This document shows positions 18,484-27,339 of a DNA stretch of 63,266 bases, piece by piece. The position numbers were made by a program, and so were the translations under genes. The notes under the pieces were generated by a model, which was not told the origin of the DNA, did no database searches, and saw only the letters and a list, made by a program, of their open reading frames with translations. Position 1 is the first letter of the stretch. Each line of letters begins with the position of its first letter. This stretch comes from Gammaproteobacteria bacterium (GTDB taxonomy: Bacteria > Pseudomonadota > Gammaproteobacteria > Steroidobacterales > Steroidobacteraceae): positions 1 to 63,266 of the forward strand of contig JAGWPE010000025.1 of the NCBI GenBank assembly GCA_028870635.1, in the 5' to 3' direction.

Positions 18484-21456
18484 TCAAATAGGCTCGGAGC
18501 AGCTCACCGTAATGGTCACGCTCTGCTGGCCGGGTTCGACGGTGAACTCCTGGTGCACGGCGCGAAAGCCGTCCCTCCTGCCGATGACCGTGTAGGTCCC
18601 GGGCTTCAGCCGTATCTCCCGCCGGCCGAAGCTTCCGAGCACACCGATGCTCGGAATCGTCACTTGCGTGGCATTGTCGGAAATCATGTTGAGCAACACC
18701 GGCCGTTCGAGCTGCGGCAGAAGTCCCGCGACCCGCTCGACCTGCGATTGCAATACCGGGCCCGAGGGTGTCTGCTCACGCGCCTGCTGAAGGAGGTCCA
18801 CGGCCTCGTCGCGCACGGACGGGAGTTCGAGCCGGTCCGGATGATCGATGATCTGCTGGAGCGAGTTGGCGAGCTGCGCCCGCGCCTCATCGCGCGCCTT
18901 GCCCCGTCTGGCGAAGCCCAGTGACGGGCTCTCGCGCAGGGCGCTGTCATAAACTGCCGCGGCCTGGCGCCAGCGCTCCTGCGCCTCGAGGCGCGCAGCC
19001 TGCTGGCGCAGAGCCGCCATTCGGCCCGCCGCCATCGCGGCGCTGACCCGCTGCAGCCCCTCGGTGGCCTCCGTTCCCTGGGGCCGGAACTGCAGTGCCT
19101 GTTGGAAATCGGTCTGCGCTTCGGTCAGTCGTCCCGCCCCGAGTGCGGCAAAGCCTGCGCCCACCGAGCGCGCGTAGCTGTCGTCACCAAAGGCGGCGTT
19201 GACGCGGGCCAGCCCGGCCTTCGCCAGGTCGTTGCCGGGGTCGAGCGCCAGCGCCTGACTGAAGTCCTGCGTGGCGCGCGAATAGTCGCGCGCCGCCTCC
19301 GCCTTTTGCGCATCGCTGAGCAGCGGCAGCACGCCCTTCAGCAGGTGTGCCCGCCGGGTGCCGTCGACGGCCCGCCGACTGTTGGGGTCGATGCGCCGGG
19401 CGAGAGCGTATGCCTGGCTCGCCGGCTCCTGGTGACCCGCCGCGAGCTCGGCATCGCCCGTCTTGAGCTCCGACGCCAGCGCCTGGGGAGCCTTCTTGGC
19501 GACGTTCGCCAGAAGCTGCAGCGCCTGGTGCAGGTGCTGCAGCGCGAGCGGAACACCGCCCGCGGCGGCCGCTCCGCTCGACTCGGCGGCCTGCATCTGT
19601 GCGGCCGAGAAGTCGGTCCCGTCCCACGCGGCCGCTCCGCGGGCCGCGAGGGCGGCCACCCGCTTTTCGTACCGCGCTCGCTCGGCTTCGAGTCGGGCGA
19701 GAGCCGCCGGATCGACCTGCGGCTTCGGTGGCGCAGCAGCCGGCACCTGACCGGCCGGCGGCTTCTGCGGCGTAAAGGCCGGGGATGTCGTGACCTGGGG
19801 CAGCGCCGGGGCAATGCTCGCCAACATCGACTGCAGGCGCGCGATGTCCTGACGCGGCAGCCAGAAGAGCGCGGCCGCGGTGGCCCCACAGATCAGCACC
19901 GCTCCGCAGAGCAGTCCCGACAGCAGATACGGCCAGCGGCGAGCCCGTCTCGGGCCCGGCCACGGGTGTTGCGCTTGCCGCCTCGTTGGCGCGGGCACTG
20001 CGCGCAGACGCGGCTCGGCCATCTCCAGGCCAAGGGGATCGTGCGGCGAGAAAGTCTCGGCGGGCGGCCCGAGGCTCGGCGCCGGCTGCCGGGCCGCATG
20101 CTGCCGTTGTGGCGGAGCGTAATCGGCCCAGGTTGGCGTGGGAGATTCGTGAAGCGGGCGCGCGGCCGCGGCCGCTTCGGCCCTTACGCTGGATCCGTCA
20201 TCCAACACGGCCGGGCGCGGCGGAACCGGCACCGATGCGGCTTCGCTGCGCGGGCGCCGCAGATCCGGACCGAAGGCGATCGGCGTACGTTCCGCCCGCG
20301 CGGAGTTTCGCTTGCCGGTCCGCTCGTCAGCCACCCTCTTGTCGCGGTACGTTCGCGGCTGCGAGCTCACCGCCGGGTCAGAGCCCCCTGCCGCGGCCGC
20401 TGCCAAAGCTTGCGGTATGGTCCGGCGCTGCGGGGCCCGGGGTTCTGAAGCTCGGGGTTCCTGAATTCCCGGCTCCTGAATTCGGGGCTCCGGACTTCGG
20501 GGCTCCGAGGGCCGACGCTCCGCCGCTTTCCCCGCCGGAGGTCGCCGCTGCGACATCTCGGGGCGTGGCGGCTCGCTCGCCTCCGGTGACGGGGCTTCGG
20601 TCTCGCTCGTCTCCACACCTTCCGGCGCGAAAGACAGTGTTGCATTCAATGTTGCATCGAGCTCGTCCATGACCTGTTGCATGGAGGCGGGCCGCTGCGC
20701 GGCGCTCTTGGCGAGCATGCGCATCACGAGCTCGCCGAGCTCCGGCGGAATCTGCCGCGTCGGGGCGAGCTCCGGAACGGCCTGCGTCAGGGCCCGGTTG
20801 AGCTCGAAGTTGGGATAATGAGGCGGGTGACCCGACAACAGCTCGTAGGCGAGCGCGCCGAGACCGTAGATGTCGTCTGCCGCGCTCGGCGGCTCACCGC
20901 GCAGCTGCTCGGGGCTCGCGGAAAACGGCGAATGTCCCGCTCCCCGCGGCTCACCCGCGCCGTCGCCCGGCCCGGGCAACAGCGCGGCGATGCCGAAATC
21001 CGCGAGCTTCACGCGGCCGCGGCTATCGAAGAGGACGTTACCGGGCTTGAGGTCCCGGTGCACCACGCCGCGCGCGTGCGCGTATTCGAGGGCTTCGGCC
21101 GCCTCGAGCAGTACCGGCACGATCTCCAGATATCCCGCGCCGCGCAGCCGGCGCAGATCTCCGCCTCCCGCGAGCTCCATGGGCAGCGCCACGGCGTCAT
21201 CGACCCGCTCCGGGGCAAGTACCTGGAGAATCCCGGGATGCTGCAGACGGCCGCAGATCGCGTGCTCTCGCTCGAGCGCCTCCCAGGCCGCCGGATTGCG
21301 CGCGGCGGACGGGGCGAGCACCTTCAGCGCGATGTCGACACCACGCGACTCGTCGTGAGCCCTCCACACCTCACCCTGTCCTCCGGTGCCGATGCGCTCG
21401 ATGAGCGTGTAGTGGCCGAGCGTGGTCGGCTGAGCGGCTGCACGAAGCTGTGGCAT
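18484..21456 (-). CDS. Serine/threonine protein kinase with TPR-like region and PEGA-like C-terminus
   Basis: YTLIERIGTGGQGEVWRAHD, VVHRDLKPGNVLF, VKLADFGIAALL; C-terminal LKPGTYTVIGRRDGFRAVHQEFTVEPGQQSVTITVSC. Confidence 0.9.
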   Translation of the reverse strand: MPQLRAAAQPTTLGHYTLIERIGTGGQGEVWRAHDESRGVDIALKVLAPSAARNPAAWEALEREHAICGRLQHPGILQVLAPERVDDAVALPMELAGGGDLRRLRGAGYLEIVPVLLEAAEALEYAHARGVVHRDLKPGNVLFDSRGRVKLADFGIAALLPGPGDGAGEPRGAGHSPFSASPEQLRGEPPSAADDIYGLGALAYELLSGHPPHYPNFELNRALTQAVPELAPTRQIPPELGELVMRMLAKSAAQRPASMQQVMDELDATLNATLSFAPEGVETSETEAPSPEASEPPRPEMSQRRPPAGKAAERRPSEPRSPEPRIQEPGIQEPRASEPRAPQRRTIPQALAAAAAGGSDPAVSSQPRTYRDKRVADERTGKRNSARAERTPIAFGPDLRRPRSEAASVPVPPRPAVLDDGSSVRAEAAAAARPLHESPTPTWADYAPPQRQHAARQPAPSLGPPAETFSPHDPLGLEMAEPRLRAVPAPTRRQAQHPWPGPRRARRWPYLLSGLLCGAVLICGATAAALFWLPRQDIARLQSMLASIAPALPQVTTSPAFTPQKPPAGQVPAAAPPKPQVDPAALARLEAERARYEKRVAALAARGAAAWDGTDFSAAQMQAAESSGAAAAGGVPLALQHLHQALQLLANVAKKAPQALASELKTGDAELAAGHQEPASQAYALARRIDPNSRRAVDGTRRAHLLKGVLPLLSDAQKAEAARDYSRATQDFSQALALDPGNDLAKAGLARVNAAFGDDSYARSVGAGFAALGAGRLTEAQTDFQQALQFRPQGTEATEGLQRVSAAMAAGRMAALRQQAARLEAQERWRQAAAVYDSALRESPSLGFARRGKARDEARAQLANSLQQIIDHPDRLELPSVRDEAVDLLQQAREQTPSGPVLQSQVERVAGLLPQLERPVLLNMISDNATQVTIPSIGVLGSFGRREIRLKPGTYTVIGRRDGFRAVHQEFTVEPGQQSVTITVSCSEPI
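20440..20535 (-). repeat. In-frame degenerate repeat encoding (S/I)xEPR units in the kinase linker
   Basis: Encoded peptide PSEPRSPEPRIQEPGIQEPRASEPRAPQRR; DNA shows repeated cggggctcctgaattc-like units. Confidence 0.6.
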
Positions 21457-21684
21457 GACCTCCACCTTAGCTGGTCTCGCTCGATCTCTCGCGAGTACTT
21501 TACTCAGACCCGGGCACGATGCAGCAGTGCCCATCGCATGGCAGCGCGCCCGCGGCGTCGCTTGCGGCTCTCAGGGGCACTCCGCCACGACCGGAGTCGC
21601 AAGGCCCAATCCAACCCCCTGTCGCATCTTGATCACAGCCTCGGGAGCAGCCTCCCTGCCAAGCAAGATTCCTGCCCGGTCCCG

Positions 21685-23814
21685 CTAGAGGTCGAGCGAA
21701 AGCTGCGGCCCTGAGCGGGGCGGGAGCGGCGGGCGGAAAAGACTGGTGTTGGGCGGCTGCTGCCTGCCGGTGCCGAGGCCGAGGCGCCGGCAGGCGATCT
21801 GGAAGCGGCTGCGCAGCAGCTCCGCGAGAGGCCCCGTGCCGCGCATTCGCGTGCCGAAGCTCGAGTCGTAATCCTTGCCACCACGCATCTGCCGCACGAG
21901 CGACATCACGTGGTCGGCGCTGGCCGGAAGGTGCGCCGCGAGCCATTCGCGAAAGAGATCCTTGACCTCGTAAGGAAGCCGCAGCAGCACGTAGCCCGCC
22001 CAGCGCGCACCCGCCGCCGCGGACGCTTCCAGAATGGCCTCCATCTCGTGGTCGGTCAGCGCCGGAATGACCGGCGCCACCAGGACCCCTGTTGGAACGC
22101 CCGCCTCGTTCAACTGCCTGACGGCTTCCAGCCTGGCACGCGGCGAAGCCGCCTGCGGCTCCATGGCACGCTTGAGACTCGGATCCAGGCTGGTGATGCT
22201 GATGCCCACTCCGGCAAGCCCGTCCCTGGCCAGATCCGAGAGCAGGTCGAGGTCGCGCAGCACGAGCGCGCCTTTGGTGATGATCGTCACGGGATGCCGG
22301 CAGCGGACCAGCACCTCCAGGATCTCGCGCGTCACCCTCATCCGCCGCTCGATCGGCTGATACGGATCCGTGTTGGCTCCGATCGTGATCGGCTTGCACA
22401 CATAGCCCGGCCTGGCGAGCTCCTCTTCCAACACCTTGCCGGCATCCTTCTTGTAGAACAACCTGGTTTCGAAATCCAAGCCTGGCGACAGGCCCATGTA
22501 GGCGTGACTCGGACGGGCATAACAGTTGTGGCTGACCACCCCGTTGGCAATGAAATCGCCCGTGCCGGTGGTGATGTCATAGAGCCGCATCGTACCCACC
22601 GGCTCGATGGATTTGACCCGCAGCGGCGCCTCGCTCTTGACCGCCCGGCCCTCGACGTTGAGCTTGCGGCTGATCGCGGGATCGAACGAGTGAAAGAACC
22701 GCAGATGCTCCCGGAGCCCTCCCAGGAGCCGAACCACCTTGATCGGCTTGGCTCGGTTGCCGGTTGGCTCCTCGATCGCGAATCGAAAGCCGAACTCCCT
22801 GAGAGAACGGGAAATCCAGTCTATGATCCGCAGATCAGTATTGCTGATTCGCAGGTTTCCACCGCTGAAGGAGCCTTCCGCGTCGAAGATTCCAGCCAAA
22901 AAGCCAGCGCACCATGAGCGCGAAGGCGTCGGAGGCCACGCGATCAAAAGATAGATGCGCTCGAAGCTCCAACGCATTCCAGTATGAATGGCTACCATCT
23001 CCCGGCGGTTCGCGCAAGCCGCCTGAAACAGGAATTCACGCGCGATGATGTCAAAGTCCAGCAAATAAGCTTGCGCACGATACAGAGCTTCACCATCGCA
23101 TAATGCGAGCCGGAAGCGATATTGCGTAGTTCGATGACCCTCTTTGTTGCAGTAATGATAAGCAGCCAGGTGAGCATCCCCCCGAACCATGCCGCAAAGA
23201 TATCCCCGCTTGTATTCGGAATCCTTGTCTACTTCTTGCGCAAACCATCCGGTTCCCATGAGCTTATTGTTTTGCGTTAGGTATGGTCTCTGCAATTCTC
23301 CGGACATGGAGCCGATGACAAACTTCCAGCCCCGTTCGGTCAAGAATCTGTGATCACCGCCAGCAACGAGCTCCGTGCCATCCTCGAGCGAAATGCGATA
23401 CGCCGGTTTGATGACACTCCATTGCGCCAATACTCGAGTCTTCACGTACCGTCTAAACATTCCCTGTCGCGCGGTCCCATAGATCTCACTACCTACAGTT
23501 ACCCTTGCGAGTTGACGAGCACTTCCATCAGCCATCAGGACAGGGGTGTCACCACGTAGGCAATAAACACACCCATGGCTGCATCCCCTGTACGGATTGA
23601 TGGATTGCTCGAACGGAATGTCAGGCGAATCGTTTCTCGCGATGACCGAGCGCGCCCGATCGGGCTCGATGGAGGTGGGGATGAAGTCAGGAACCTCCTC
23701 CTGATACCAGCCGTCGTCGACGGCCTCGCGCTGGTGGCGCTCGAAGCGGCCGGCGGGATTGGAGAGCGCGCCGCGACCTTTGAGCGGCTGGTTCCTTTCG
23801 CGCGGAGGGGCCAT
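21685..23814 (-). CDS. PA0069/Rv2578c-family radical SAM protein interrupted by an in-frame intein
   Basis: Exteins: INPYRGCSHGCVY + CYARPSHAYMGLSPGLDFETRLFYKKD...PITIGANTDPYQPIE; Hint-type intein between the second and third cluster cysteines. Confidence 0.94.
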   Translation of the reverse strand: MAPPRERNQPLKGRGALSNPAGRFERHQREAVDDGWYQEEVPDFIPTSIEPDRARSVIARNDSPDIPFEQSINPYRGCSHGCVYCLRGDTPVLMADGSARQLARVTVGSEIYGTARQGMFRRYVKTRVLAQWSVIKPAYRISLEDGTELVAGGDHRFLTERGWKFVIGSMSGELQRPYLTQNNKLMGTGWFAQEVDKDSEYKRGYLCGMVRGDAHLAAYHYCNKEGHRTTQYRFRLALCDGEALYRAQAYLLDFDIIAREFLFQAACANRREMVAIHTGMRWSFERIYLLIAWPPTPSRSWCAGFLAGIFDAEGSFSGGNLRISNTDLRIIDWISRSLREFGFRFAIEEPTGNRAKPIKVVRLLGGLREHLRFFHSFDPAISRKLNVEGRAVKSEAPLRVKSIEPVGTMRLYDITTGTGDFIANGVVSHNCYARPSHAYMGLSPGLDFETRLFYKKDAGKVLEEELARPGYVCKPITIGANTDPYQPIERRMRVTREILEVLVRCRHPVTIITKGALVLRDLDLLSDLARDGLAGVGISITSLDPSLKRAMEPQAASPRARLEAVRQLNEAGVPTGVLVAPVIPALTDHEMEAILEASAAAGARWAGYVLLRLPYEVKDLFREWLAAHLPASADHVMSLVRQMRGGKDYDSSFGTRMRGTGPLAELLRSRFQIACRRLGLGTGRQQPPNTSLFRPPLPPRSGPQLSLDL
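22525..23562 (-). mobile_element. Intein with LAGLIDADG homing endonuclease domain (346 aa)
   Basis: N-terminal CLRGDTPVLMADGSARQLARVTVGSEIYG, block B-like GGDHRFLTERGWK, two LAGLIDADG-like motifs (YLCGMVRGDAHL, FLAGIFDAEGSF), C-terminal RLYDITTGTGDFIANGVVSHN followed by +1 Cys; locally lower GC (23221-23280 is 27/60 = 45% G+C by hand count). Confidence 0.94.
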
Positions 23815-23910
23815 GCCGGAGACTGTACATCCATCCAGGTAAGCGGTAAAGTGCTGCGCAGCGCGCGATAATGGCCGCAACGCGGGCCTGACCCGCGGGG
23901 GAGCGGAGAC

Positions 23911-24291
23911 ATGAGCGAATCAGGACAGTCGGTGAGCTATGACGGCGCCGCGAGCAAAGACGAGCGCAATCTCGCCATGTTCGCGCACCTGTCCGCCTTT
24001 GCGGGGCTGATTTTCCCGGCCGGCGGCAACGTGCTCGCGCCGCTGATCGTATGGCTCACACAGCGGGAGAAATCCGCGTTCGTGGCCGATCAGGCACTCG
24101 AAGCACTCAATTTCAACCTCACCGTCTTCCTGGCGGAGATCGTGTGCGGCTTCCTGTTCATCGTCGGAATCGGCGTGTTGCTCGGGGTCGTGCTTGGGAT
24201 CGTATGGCTCGTCGGCACCATCCTTGGCGCTGTGCGCGCGTCCGAGGGGCAGCGGTTCCGCCATCGCTTCACGCTGCGGCTGGTGCACTGA
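23911..24291 (+). CDS. DUF4870-type small membrane protein
   Basis: DERNLAMFAHLSAFAGLIFPAGGNVLAPLIVWLTQREKSAFVADQALEALNFNLTVFL pattern, hydrophobic C-terminal half. Confidence 0.8.
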   Translation: MSESGQSVSYDGAASKDERNLAMFAHLSAFAGLIFPAGGNVLAPLIVWLTQREKSAFVADQALEALNFNLTVFLAEIVCGFLFIVGIGVLLGVVLGIVWLVGTILGAVRASEGQRFRHRFTLRLVH

Positions 24292-24304
24292 GCCCTAAAA
24301 AGCT

Positions 24305-25528
24305 CTACACCGCGTCTTTCAGCGGCATGGTGTGATCCGCCAGCCTGTCCGGCATCGGGCGCGCGCGCGCCGCGATCAGCTTGCGCGCCGCCATCTGATC
24401 CTTCGGACTGTTGACGGCATCGACTGCGATCAACTCCCCGCCGCGCAAATAGCACGCGCTGAAGGCGCGGGTCGCGGGATCGCCGCGCATCACGACCGTG
24501 TCGTATCCCTGGCCGACCCCGATGATGATCAGCTTCAGGTCGTACTGATCCGACCAGAACCACGGCACCTTGTCGTGGACGGTCTCCATCCCCAGCAGAT
24601 TGAGCGCCGCGCTCGCCCCCTGCTCGAAGGCGTTGTCGACCGACTCCAGCCGCAGGCGCCGGCCGTAGTGCAGGCTCGGGTGATTGGCGCAATCCCCGGC
24701 TGCATAGATCGCCGGATCCGAAGTCCGGCAATGCTCGTCGACTACCACTCCGTTCTCGCACGCCAGCCCGGCGGCAACGGCCAGCTCGTCGGCAGGTAGA
24801 ACGCCGCAGCCCACTACCACCACATCGGCAGGGTGCTCCTCGCCGTCCTCGGTAACCACGGCGCGGACGCGGCGCGAGCCAGGCCCCGCGGCCAGTGCAC
24901 GGACCCTGGAATTGCAGAGAATCCTCACCCCGTGCCGCGCGTGCTCAGCCTGATAGAAGGCGGAAAGTTGCGGGCAGACGACGCGATTCATGACCCGATC
25001 GGCCATCTCCAGCACCGTGACGTCGAGACCGGCCTCCCGGACCGTGGCCGCCACCTCGAGTCCGATGTAGCCGCCGCCGACGATTACCAGGCGCTTGCCT
25101 GGCCCGAGCTCGGTACGAATGCGCTCTACGTCGGCGATGGTCCGCAGGAAGTACACGCCCTCGAGCTCAGTCCCGGGTGCGGCAAGGGGCCGGGGACGGC
25201 TGCCCGTCGCGATCAACAAAGCGTCATAGGCAACGGTCGAGCCGTCGTCGAGCCGCAGACGTTGCTCGCGGCGCGAGACTTCCTGGACGCGGCGTCCGAG
25301 CCGAACCTCGACGGAATGGGACTCGTAGAAATGCTGCGGCCGCAGCAGCAGCCGCTCCCGCTCCAGCGCACCGGCCAGGTACTTCTTGGAGAGCGGCGGC
25401 CGCTGATAGGGCAGCCACGGCTCATCGCCGATCAGCGCCAGCTGGCCGGTAAAGCCCTTGCGGCGAAGCGTGTCGATGGCCTGGACGGCCGCCTGGCCGC
25501 CACCCACGATGACCAGTCGCGTATACAT
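24305..25528 (-). CDS. FAD-dependent pyridine nucleotide-disulphide oxidoreductase (ferredoxin/rubredoxin reductase-like)
   Basis: LVIVGGGQAAVQAIDTLRRKGF, RPPLSKKYLAGAL, VIVGGGYIGLEVAATVREAG, IYAAGDCANHPS. Confidence 0.9.
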   Translation of the reverse strand: MYTRLVIVGGGQAAVQAIDTLRRKGFTGQLALIGDEPWLPYQRPPLSKKYLAGALERERLLLRPQHFYESHSVEVRLGRRVQEVSRREQRLRLDDGSTVAYDALLIATGSRPRPLAAPGTELEGVYFLRTIADVERIRTELGPGKRLVIVGGGYIGLEVAATVREAGLDVTVLEMADRVMNRVVCPQLSAFYQAEHARHGVRILCNSRVRALAAGPGSRRVRAVVTEDGEEHPADVVVVGCGVLPADELAVAAGLACENGVVVDEHCRTSDPAIYAAGDCANHPSLHYGRRLRLESVDNAFEQGASAALNLLGMETVHDKVPWFWSDQYDLKLIIIGVGQGYDTVVMRGDPATRAFSACYLRGGELIAVDAVNSPKDQMAARKLIAARARPMPDRLADHTMPLKDAV

Positions 25529-25680
25529 TCGATCCGGAGCTTAGCCTATCGCCTCACCGCCCGGCACCCTGCACCAGCCGCGAGCACCGGGCGACCCGTG
25601 ATGCGCCATAATGGTGCGTCCGAGCCCGCGGCCGGTCGAAGGTGGCCGCGATCCCGGCCATTTACACGTATTCCCCTGCG

Positions 25681-26096
<416 letters not shown>

Positions 26097-26097
26097 A

Positions 26098-26320
26098 GAT
26101 TGGCGCCAATCGCTCCCGGCGATTGGCGCGGCCAGCCTTGTGACTCGTTCGGGCTCGCGGGCCAGGGAGCGGCCCTGGCCCGCTCAATCATTTGCTTTCG
26201 CACGGGGAGGCAGAGGCAGGGCGGTAGAGGCCGTGGGGCGCTTACTCACTTGCTTTTGCACGGGGAGGCAGAGGCAAGGCTGTCGAAGCTGTGGGCGCTT
26301 GTCGCCTTGGCTTTCGGCCG
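26098..26320 (+). repeat. Intergenic repeat element E with internal 58-bp-period imperfect tandem repeats
   Basis: CACGGGGAGGCAGAGGCA occurs at 26201 and 26259; block 26165-26200 matches the reverse complement of 45440-45475 at 33/36 positions. Confidence 0.75.
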
Positions 26321-26364
26321 GCGGCCTACTTGACGCGGTGAGGGCGGCCGGGTAATTCAAGCGC

Positions 26365-27339
26365 ATGGCGCTGGCGATTCGGTTTCATGAGCACGGGGGT
26401 CCCGAGGTCCTGCGGGTCGAGGACCTCGATCCCGGTCAGCCGGGCCCTGGCGAGGCGCAGGTGCGCCATACCGCCATCGGGCTCAACTACATCGATGTCT
26501 ATGACCGCACGGGACTCTATCCGGTAGAGCTGCCGAGCGGCTTGGGCCGCGAAGCCGCCGGCCTCATCACTGCGCTGGGACGCAAGGTCCGCGGCTTCAA
26601 GGTAGGCGATCGTGTCGCCTACGTGCATTCGCGTCCGGGCGCCTATTGCGAAGTGCGTAACCTGCCCGCGGAACGGCTGGTGAAAGTGCCGCGGGGCATC
26701 TCGGACGAAGAGGCGGCCGCGCTGATGCTGAAGGGTTTGACCGCCCATTTCCTGCTGCGCCGCACCCATCGAGTGGCTCGCGGCGAGGCTATTCTCGTGC
26801 ATGCGGCGGCGGGCGGTGTGGGCCTCCTCCTCTGTCAATGGGCCAAGGCGCTGGGCGCGAAGGTGATCGGCGTGGTCGGCAGCGACGCCAAGGCGGAGCT
26901 GGCGCGCCGCAACGGCTGCAAACATGTGTTGATTCTCGGCCGCGAGCCGCTGCCGGCCGCGGTCAGGAAGCTGACCAAGGGAGAAGGCGTGGCCGTCGTG
27001 TACGACTCGGTCGGGAAGGATACCTTCATGGACTCGCTCGACTGCCTGCGCCCGCTCGGCATGCTGGTCGCCTACGGCAACGCCTCAGGCCCGCCTCCGG
27101 CGGTGAGCCCGCTCGAGCTCAGCAAGCGCGGCTCGCTGTTCCTGACACGTCCCACGCTCTTCAACTACATCGCCACGCGGCAGGCGCTGGATGCGGCGGC
27201 GCGCGAGCTCTTCGCTGCCGTCAAGAGCCGCGCCGTGCGCGTCAGGATCGGCCAACGATATGCGCTGACGGATGCGGCGCAGGCTCATCGCGACCTCGAG
27301 GGCCGCCGCACTACCGGATCGACGGTGTTGGTACCTTAG
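26365..27339 (+). CDS. NADPH:quinone oxidoreductase (zeta-crystallin-like MDR family)
   Basis: MALAIRFHEHGGPEVLRVEDLDPGQPGPGEAQVRHTAIGLNYIDVYDRTGLYP; VHAAAGGVGLLLCQWAKALGAKVIG. Confidence 0.93.
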   Translation: MALAIRFHEHGGPEVLRVEDLDPGQPGPGEAQVRHTAIGLNYIDVYDRTGLYPVELPSGLGREAAGLITALGRKVRGFKVGDRVAYVHSRPGAYCEVRNLPAERLVKVPRGISDEEAAALMLKGLTAHFLLRRTHRVARGEAILVHAAAGGVGLLLCQWAKALGAKVIGVVGSDAKAELARRNGCKHVLILGREPLPAAVRKLTKGEGVAVVYDSVGKDTFMDSLDCLRPLGMLVAYGNASGPPPAVSPLELSKRGSLFLTRPTLFNYIATRQALDAAARELFAAVKSRAVRVRIGQRYALTDAAQAHRDLEGRRTTGSTVLVP

